Shown here: positions 1 to 4,549 of the stretch, piece after piece
Position numbering within the stretch: the stretch's first letter is position 1
How the letters are laid out: every line of letters starts with the position of its first letter
The notes under the pieces: model-generated
What the model was told of the DNA's origin: nothing
The model's input: the letters and a program-made list of their open reading frames with translations, nothing else
Database searches by the model: none
Translations under genes and position numbers: made by a program
Source: Desulfobacterales bacterium
GTDB taxonomy: Bacteria > Desulfobacterota > Desulfobacteria > Desulfobacterales > UBA5852
Direction: 5' to 3'
DNA: 6,429 bases
NCBI GenBank assembly: GCA_030066455.1
Contig: JASJBQ010000276.1
Location: 1-6,429, forward strand

Positions 1-1206
1 GCAGCCGATGTCGGAGGGGTGGATCACATCCAGGCCCTCGGTGGCCTTCTTGACCGCATAGAAAGTGGCCCGGTGGGAGCAGCCGGCACACAGGGTGGGC
101 GGCCGCATGGGAATTTCCGGGACATCCGTCAAATCGGGTACGGCCGGCGGGGTGTGGTCGATCCCGAAAAAATGGGCGATGACCCGGCGGACCATGGCAG
201 GGTCGAATTCGTAGAGCCGCGAGAAGAGGTCCTCGCCTTTGCCCCGGATGGGGAGCGTCAGGCCTTCCTCCTGGCCGATGGCTTTGACGGCCTCCTCCAT
301 GAAAGGCTCGCCTTCCTCGATGACGAGGACCTTCTCGCAGGCGGCCAGAAAGGCTTTCACCCGGTTGCGCGGCAGGGGGTGCGAAAAGCCGATCCGCAGC
401 AGCCGTGTGCGGTTCTCGATGTCCAGGTCCCGGAGCGCATCGGCGGCATAGGCATAGCTCACGCCGTTGCAGATGATGCCCCAGGCACCCTCGCCCGCTT
501 CGAAATTGTAGGGGCTGGTTTCGGACTGCGCTTCCGCCCGGGCGATGTTCTCCAAAAGCCGGACGTGCAGCCGGCGGGAGACCGCCGGCACGGTGACGAA
601 GCTGAAGGGGTCTTTTTCAAAATGCCCCCGGGGCTTTGGTGGGACCATGTCTCCCAGTTCCACCACGGCCGTGGAATGGTTGATGCGGGTGGTGGTGCGC
701 AAAATCACCGGTTCGTTCAGCTGCTCGGACAACGCGAAGGCGTACGGGACCATTTCCTTGGCCTCGGCCACCGAGGAAGGCTCGAGCACCGGCAGCCCGG
801 AAAGTTTGCCGTAGTAGCGGTTGTCCTGTTCGTTCTGGCTTGAGAACATGTAGGGATCGTCCGCCGAGACGAGCACCAGCCCGGCACGGGTGCCCACGTA
901 GGCCAGGGTCATCAGAGCATCCGCGGCCACGTTCACGCCGACATGCTTCATCATGCACATGGAACGCACGCCCGAATTGGCGGCGGCCGCGGCGACTTCC
1001 AGGGCCACTTTTTCGTTGGTGCTGTATTCGAAATAAAGCTCGGTTTCGCGTGCCACTTGAAACAGGTTGAGGGAAATTTCCGAAGAAGGCGTGCCCGGGT
1101 AGGTCGAGGCAAACGCCACGCCGGCCTCCAGCGCACCCCGGGCAATGGCTTCGTTGCCGAGCATCAGCATCCGCTGGCCCGGCTGGTCCGTGAGCAGTTT
1201 ATGCAT
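1..1206 (-). CDS. iorA: Indolepyruvate:ferredoxin oxidoreductase, alpha subunit (5' part; C-terminus beyond left edge)
   Basis: This subunit oxidatively decarboxylates aryl pyruvates (from transaminated Trp, Phe and Tyr) to aryl-acetyl-CoA, reducing ferredoxin, in the cytoplasm with the IorB subunit. The frame is open for 402 codons, from ATG at 1206 to base 1, with no stop. Seen: the N-terminal 2-oxoacid oxidoreductase domain with TYPGTPSSEI (residues 35-44), STNEKVALE (62-70; its first Glu, E65, is the likely cofactor-activating Glu, by analogy) and MKHVGVNVA (86-94). A middle domain follows at about 230-340. The start of the thiamine diphosphate domain has CAGCSHR (373-379) and SDIGC (398-402). 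Family members are about 600 residues, so the rest of the TPP domain and the usual C-terminal pair of 4Fe-4S motifs lie beyond the left edge. iorB, often adjacent, may also lie there. The start is supported by AGGGGA six bases upstream and by the short lead before the first conserved block. The gene is divergent from rdgB. Family assignment is very secure; substrate range is inferred. Confidence 0.95.
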   Translation of the reverse strand, partial: MHKLLTDQPGQRMLMLGNEAIARGALEAGVAFASTYPGTPSSEISLNLFQVARETELYFEYSTNEKVALEVAAAAANSGVRSMCMMKHVGVNVAADALMTLAYVGTRAGLVLVSADDPYMFSSQNEQDNRYYGKLSGLPVLEPSSVAEAKEMVPYAFALSEQLNEPVILRTTTRINHSTAVVELGDMVPPKPRGHFEKDPFSFVTVPAVSRRLHVRLLENIARAEAQSETSPYNFEAGEGAWGIICNGVSYAYAADALRDLDIENRTRLLRIGFSHPLPRNRVKAFLAACEKVLVIEEGEPFMEEAVKAIGQEEGLTLPIRGKGEDLFSRLYEFDPAMVRRVIAHFFGIDHTPPAVPDLTDVPEIPMRPPTLCAGCSHRATFYAVKKATEGLDVIHPSDIGC

Positions 1207-1212
1207 GTTCCA

Positions 1213-1218
1213 TCCCCT
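1213..1218 (-). promoter_or_regulatory. Shine-Dalgarno site of iorA
   Basis: AGGGGA on the minus strand lies six bases before the ATG at 1206-1204. It fixes that ATG as the iorA start. Another ATG at 1213 on the same strand is out of frame and reaches a stop after four codons. Confidence 0.7.
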
Positions 1219-1319
1219 GATTGGTGGATTGAGATCGCAGGTGCGGCCCCGAAGGCAACCGGTGGTCCGGCCGGGACCCGTCTCTGGCGCTCGACGGGCA
1301 AACCTGCAAAAGCCTTTCG

Positions 1320-1347
1320 TTTACAACAGGCCCGAACGGACTGTAAA
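1320..1347. promoter_or_regulatory. Symmetric promoter-like element or operator between iorA and rdgB
   Basis: TTTACA (1320-1325) and TGTAAA (1342-1347) are inverted copies of each other, 16 bp apart. On either strand they read as a -35-like box (5 of 6 to TTGACA) followed by a -10-like box (4 of 6 to TATAAT). The element could therefore drive rdgB rightward and iorA leftward from the same DNA, or be the two half-sites of a regulator. Predicted leaders would be about 105 nt for iorA and about 145 nt for rdgB. It lies in the AT-richer part of the divergent intergenic region. This rests on sequence pattern only. Confidence 0.3.
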
Positions 1348-1399
1348 GTCATTTCTAACGCCCGTTGCCGGGCGGCCGTTCGAGGCCGCGCCTGAATCG

Positions 1400-1411
1400 G
1401 GTTTACAAACC
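1400..1411. repeat. 12-bp inverted repeat GGTTTacAAACC
   Basis: The arms GGTTT (1400-1404) and AAACC (1407-1411) are perfect reverse complements around a 2-bp centre. Related strings GTTTACAAC (1319-1327) and GTTTAACAAA (1422-1431) lie in the same intergenic region, so this may be one of a small set of regulator-binding sites. No known regulator motif was recognised. Confidence 0.35.
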
Positions 1412-1428
1412 ACGCGGCTTCGTTTAAC
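1402..1428 (+). promoter_or_regulatory. Candidate proximal promoter of rdgB
   Basis: TTTACA (1402-1407) is followed after 15 bp by TTTAAC (1423-1428, 4 of 6 to TATAAT) in an AT-richer patch, 73 bases before the rdgB start. The spacing is shorter than the usual 16-18 bp. It is an alternative, or an addition, to the element at 1320-1347. Confidence 0.25.
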
Positions 1429-1430
1429 AA
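1402..1430 (-). promoter_or_regulatory. Candidate distal promoter of iorA
   Basis: On the minus strand TTGTTA (1430-1425, 4 of 6 to TTGACA) is followed after 17 bp by TGTAAA (1407-1402, 4 of 6 to TATAAT). The spacing is good but the hexamers are only moderate. It would give iorA a leader of nearly 200 nt. It shares bases with the rdgB candidate promoter on the opposite strand. Confidence 0.22.
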
Positions 1431-1488
1431 ATATCGATTGCGTTATGGAATCAATGCCCCGAACGGTCGAAAACCAACCGGTCCACAT

Positions 1489-1494
1489 GAAAGG
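1489..1494 (+). promoter_or_regulatory. Shine-Dalgarno site of rdgB
   Basis: GAAAGG lies six bases before the ATG at 1501. It supports that start over the in-frame TTG at 1438, which would add 21 residues with no similarity to the family. Confidence 0.6.
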
Positions 1495-1500
1495 CGCGCC

Positions 1501-2154
1501 ATGGAACAACCGCTGGTTCTGGTGATTGCCACGCGCAACGCCGGCAAAACCAATGAAATCCGAGCGCTGCTCGAAGATTTTCCCCTTGAAATTCGCAACC
1601 TGGACGACTTCGGCCCGATCCCGGAAGTGGTCGAGGACGGCGACACCTTCGAGGAAAACGCCTACAAGAAGGCCAGTTTCACCGCACGGGTGCTCGGTTT
1701 CCCGGCCCTGGCCGATGATTCCGGTCTGGTGGTGCCAGCACTTGACGGCGCGCCGGGGGTGCATTCGGCCCGCTGGGCCGGTGCTGCGGCCAGCGATGCC
1801 GACCGCTGCCGGAAGCTGCTGCAGGCCATGGCGGCCATCGATGACCGGCGGGCGTCCTTCGAATGCGTCATTTCGATCGCCGTACCGGGCGGCCCTGCGC
1901 TGACCTACGAGAGCCGCTGCGAGGGCGAGATTACGCGTGCGCCTTCGGGAGACAACGGGTTCGGCTACGACCCGATCTTTTTTTACCCGCCGCTGGGCAA
2001 GACGTTTGCCGAACTGAGCCGTGACGAGAAAGGCCAGGTCAGCCACCGGGGCAGGGCCCTGCAGGAGATCAGGGATGAATTCGACAAAATCCGCATCTGG
2101 ATCCGGCAGCACATGCCGATTTTCGAGCGATCCGGATGCGTCTCCCAAACCTGA
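1501..2154 (+). CDS. rdgB: XTP/dITP diphosphatase (RdgB/HAM1 family non-canonical purine NTP pyrophosphatase)
   Basis: This cytoplasmic enzyme hydrolyses XTP, ITP and dITP to the monophosphate and pyrophosphate, keeping deaminated purines out of DNA and RNA. The 217-residue product shows the family hallmarks in order. These are an N-terminal nucleotide/phosphate loop ATRNAGKTNE (10-19), GDTFEENAYKKA (47-58), the catalytic/metal-binding DDSGL (72-76), GAPGVHSARWAG, the base-recognition segment FGYDPIFF (154-161) and SHRGRAL (181-187). The start at 1501 was chosen because similarity begins at once and a Shine-Dalgarno site precedes it; an in-frame TTG at 1438 is rejected. E. coli RdgB is 197 residues; this protein has about 17 extra residues at the C-terminus after the last helix (near RIWIRQHMPIF), with no recognised motif. 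It is divergent from iorA and 230 bp upstream of pckG on the same strand. Function is highly secure. Confidence 0.95.
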   Translation: MEQPLVLVIATRNAGKTNEIRALLEDFPLEIRNLDDFGPIPEVVEDGDTFEENAYKKASFTARVLGFPALADDSGLVVPALDGAPGVHSARWAGAAASDADRCRKLLQAMAAIDDRRASFECVISIAVPGGPALTYESRCEGEITRAPSGDNGFGYDPIFFYPPLGKTFAELSRDEKGQVSHRGRALQEIRDEFDKIRIWIRQHMPIFERSGCVSQT

Positions 2155-2194
2155 TCCCAGGGCCACCATACCTTCAGGCGGATCCAGAAATCAG

Positions 2195-2223
2195 TTGACG
2201 AGTGGCCGGGGGAAGACTTAGAA
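2195..2223 (+). promoter_or_regulatory. Weak promoter candidate in the rdgB-pckG spacer
   Basis: TTGACG (2195-2200, 5 of 6 to the -35 consensus) is followed 17 bp later by TTAGAA (2218-2223), a poor -10 match. If used, it would give pckG a leader of about 150 nt. The 230-nt spacer at 2155-2384 has no recognised gene, riboswitch or T-tract terminator. pckG may have its own promoter here or be read through from rdgB. Confidence 0.2.
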
Positions 2224-2371
2224 AGTGATGCTCCACACCCGCTGCGCCCATCCTTATGAAGCCCGCGGCGGCGGTCGTTCCGCTGGGCAGCGCGCAAAAG
2301 ACCGCATGCCCGAGCATATGGCGCCTTTGCGTCCTTGAAACCCGCTTGTGCAGCGATCATCAACCGGCAGC

Positions 2372-2378
2372 AGGGGAG
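2372..2378 (+). promoter_or_regulatory. Shine-Dalgarno site of pckG
   Basis: AGGGGAG lies six bases before the ATG at 2385. It is a strong site and decides the start. The frame is open back to an ATG at 2256, but that ATG has no ribosome-binding site before it. Confidence 0.75.
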
Positions 2379-2384
2379 ACAGCC

Positions 2385-4337
2385 ATGAGCCATGCCAGCA
2401 CGAATTATGACATCGCCCAGGTTCTCGGGGGCATCGAGACGACCGCGGCCGCCCAGGACCTTTTCCGGGAACGCATGGATGCCGAACATCTCGCCCGCAT
2501 CGGCCGGATTCAAACCCCTGAAGTCCTCATCAAGATTGCCAATACGGTTTCGATGTGCGATCCGGCCGCCATTTTCGTCAATACCGGCACGGCAGCCGAC
2601 CGGGACTGGATTCGACAGCATGCGCTGGACAAAGGGGAGGAAAAGGCGCTGCCCATGCCGCAGCACACGATCCATTTCGATCTCAAGGAGGAACAGGGGC
2701 GCATCATCGACCGTACGTTTTACATCGTGGATGCCGGTGACAAAGTCTCCTCCCTGGCCCTCAAAAAACTGCGTGACGAGGCGCTCGAGGAAATCCGCAG
2801 CCAAATGAAGGGCATCATGCGCGGCAAGACCATGATGATCGGTTTCTACATGCGGGGGCCGATCGGTGCGCCGGTTTCCAACCCCGCTCTGGAGATCACG
2901 AGTTCGGCCTATGTCTCCCACAGCGCCGAGATCCTCTACCGCAATGCGTTCGAGGCCTTCGATCGCGAGGTGGCCCGCTGCGGCCACTTCTACGCCAATC
3001 TGCACAGTGAAGGCCTGAACCGGCCCGAGGACCTGCCTCTGGCCCGGGTGTTCATGGACCGACGCTTTCGCACCACCTACAGCTGCAACTGCACCTACGC
3101 CGGCAATACCCTGCTGCTCAAAAAGGGCAATCACCGCTTCTCGGTGGACAAGGCCACCTACGAAAACGGCGGCAAGGAGCTTGCGGAGCACATGTTCATC
3201 ACCGGGATCGAAGGGCCGGGCGGGCGGGTGACCTGGTTTGCCGGGGCGGCGCCCAGCGGCTGCGGCAAGACCACCACGGCCATGGCCGGTAACTGGTTTG
3301 TGGGTGACGATCTGGCGCAGATGTGGATCGATGCGGACGGCACGGTCCGCTCGATCAATCCGGAAGCCGGTATCTTCGGTATTGTGGAAGACGTCAACTG
3401 GGAGGGGGATCCCATGCTGATGGAGCTGCTGCGCAAGCCGGGTACCGAGGTGATCTGGTCCAACGTGCTCATCGACGCCAGCGGTGTGCCCCAGTGGGCC
3501 GGCAACGGCGAACCGACGCCCGACAAGGGTTTCAACTTCCAGGGCGAGTGGGAAAGCGGCATGCGCGATGCCAATGGCAAGCCCGTGCCCATTTCACACC
3601 CCAATGCCCGCTGCACTGTCGCGGCCCAGGCGCTGCGCAACTATTCCGATCGCTGTGAAGATCCCCAGGGTGTTCAGACCCGGGTGATCACCTACAGCGG
3701 CCGCGACAGCGACACCATGCCTCCGGTCTGGGCGGCCAAGTCGACGGACGAAGGCGTGCTCATCGGCGCCTGCATCGTCTCGGCGGCCACCGCCACCGAG
3801 GTGGGGGCCTCGGGCGTCAAGCGGGCGCCCTGGGCCAATGCACCTTTTATCCCCGGGGCCCTGGGCGACTACATGGCGACCCAGTTCACCTTTTTCGGCA
3901 GCGATCTGATCGCCGACGACCGGCGCCCGGTCATGGCCGGGTTGAACTACTTCCTGACCCATGGCGCCCGCGGCGGCGAGGGCCACAAGCTATTGGGCGA
4001 GAAACGCGACGTCAAGGTCTGGCTCAGCTGGCTCGAACGGCTGGCCCACCGGGAGGTGGAAACCATTGATACGCCCATCGGTCATCTGCCCCGTTATGCC
4101 GATCTCAAAGACCTGTTTGCCGCCCTCATCGATAAGGACTACCCCGAAGATCTCTACACGAAGCAGTTTTCCCTCTATATCGACCATATCCTTGCCCGCA
4201 TCGATCTTCAGAAGACGGCCTACGCCAAGGACGAGAACATTCCCGCCCGTTTGTTTACCATTCTTGACCGCCAGCGTGACGGGCTCGAGGCCCTCAAGGA
4301 CACGCATGGTCCGATCGTGCCGCCGCAGGCGCTCTAA
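2385..4337 (+). CDS. pckG: Phosphoenolpyruvate carboxykinase (GTP), divergent subgroup
   Basis: This cytoplasmic enzyme interconverts oxaloacetate + GTP and PEP + CO2 + GDP, at the branch between the C4 acids and gluconeogenesis. The 650-residue protein follows the GTP-PEPCK order. The N-terminal domain has GKTMMIGFYMRGPIGAPVS (147-165), then CTYAGNTLLLKK (236-247; Y238 and K247 match the substrate Tyr and metal-binding Lys). AEHM follows with metal-ligand H269. Next are the P-loop APSGCGKTTTAM (289-300, with active-site C293 and K295), VGDDLAQM (306-313, with metal-ligand Asp), INPEAGIFGI, HPNAR (N407, R409) and SGRD (R440). ATP-type PEPCK is excluded by this order. Several motifs differ from the textbook enzyme: SGCGKTTT for SACGKTN, SGRDS for GGRRP, and a changed lid after VSAAT (466-469). 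Length slightly exceeds the usual 600-620. The start at 2385 has a strong ribosome-binding site. It converges on the flavoprotein gene to the right. Nucleotide choice (GTP, or IDP/GDP) is inferred. Confidence 0.93.
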   Translation: MSHASTNYDIAQVLGGIETTAAAQDLFRERMDAEHLARIGRIQTPEVLIKIANTVSMCDPAAIFVNTGTAADRDWIRQHALDKGEEKALPMPQHTIHFDLKEEQGRIIDRTFYIVDAGDKVSSLALKKLRDEALEEIRSQMKGIMRGKTMMIGFYMRGPIGAPVSNPALEITSSAYVSHSAEILYRNAFEAFDREVARCGHFYANLHSEGLNRPEDLPLARVFMDRRFRTTYSCNCTYAGNTLLLKKGNHRFSVDKATYENGGKELAEHMFITGIEGPGGRVTWFAGAAPSGCGKTTTAMAGNWFVGDDLAQMWIDADGTVRSINPEAGIFGIVEDVNWEGDPMLMELLRKPGTEVIWSNVLIDASGVPQWAGNGEPTPDKGFNFQGEWESGMRDANGKPVPISHPNARCTVAAQALRNYSDRCEDPQGVQTRVITYSGRDSDTMPPVWAAKSTDEGVLIGACIVSAATATEVGASGVKRAPWANAPFIPGALGDYMATQFTFFGSDLIADDRRPVMAGLNYFLTHGARGGEGHKLLGEKRDVKVWLSWLERLAHREVETIDTPIGHLPRYADLKDLFAALIDKDYPEDLYTKQFSLYIDHILARIDLQKTAYAKDENIPARLFTILDRQRDGLEALKDTHGPIVPPQAL

Positions 4338-4464
4338 GCGAGTGAACGCCGCTCTGGTTTAGGGGGCTCGCTACGGATCTCGCGCCGGGGCGTTTGCGGT
4401 AGAATGCAGCGCCAACTTGACCCTTCGCAACACGATGGATTGCGGATTGCCGGACGATGGTCAC

Positions 4465-4500
4465 GGCCGCCCGGCCCTGACATACCCGGGCGGGGCGGCC
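4465..4500. terminator. GC-rich hairpin between convergent genes
   Basis: The 13-nt arms GGCCGCCCGGCCC (4465-4477) and GGGCGGGGCGGCC (4488-4500) pair at 12 of 13 positions around a 10-nt loop. It lies about 130 bases past the pckG stop and about 30 past the flavoprotein stop, where a bidirectional terminator would be expected. No T-tract follows on either strand, so it is not a classical intrinsic terminator. It may block transcription or protect mRNA 3' ends. Confidence 0.5.
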
Positions 4501-4518
4501 CTTCGCGGTTGGGATTTG

Positions 4519-4549
4519 CGCCGGCCGTCGTCAGACCGAACGGCCGGCG
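4519..4549. terminator. Perfect 10-bp hairpin spanning the flavoprotein stop codon
   Basis: CGCCGGCCGT (4519-4528) is the exact reverse complement of ACGGCCGGCG (4540-4549), with an 11-nt loop. The TGA of the minus-strand flavoprotein gene (4533-4531) is in the loop, so the upstream arm is coding. No T-tract follows. It may act with the neighbouring hairpin as an RNA 3'-end structure. Confidence 0.4.

Noticed and set aside
19..843. 274-codon open frame on the plus strand
   Set aside because: It is antisense to iorA, which shows clear conserved motifs through the same span on the minus strand.
1438..1500. 21-residue N-terminal extension of RdgB from a TTG at 1438
   Set aside because: RdgB similarity starts at the ATG at 1501, which has its own Shine-Dalgarno site. 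The TTG overlaps likely promoter DNA.
1321..2169. 282-codon open frame on the minus strand, opposite rdgB
   Set aside because: It is antisense to the whole rdgB gene and crosses the divergent intergenic region. No family resemblance was seen.
2256..2384. 43-residue N-terminal extension of PEPCK from the ATG at 2256
   Set aside because: No ribosome-binding site precedes 2256 and the extension looks unlike any PEPCK. The ATG at 2385 has AGGGGAG at ideal spacing.
1983..3191. 402-codon open frame on the minus strand
   Set aside because: It lies antisense to rdgB and pckG, whose proteins match known families over their full length. Its translation has no recognisable domain and low-complexity composition, as expected of a shadow frame in GC-rich DNA.
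4337..4372. AGCGAG...CTCGCT inverted repeat just after pckG as a terminator
   Set aside because: The stem is only 6 bp with a 24-nt loop and no T-tract, well within chance.
4400..4405. TAGAAT as a -10 box downstream of pckG
   Set aside because: No -35-like hexamer lies at suitable spacing and there is no plus-strand gene to serve.
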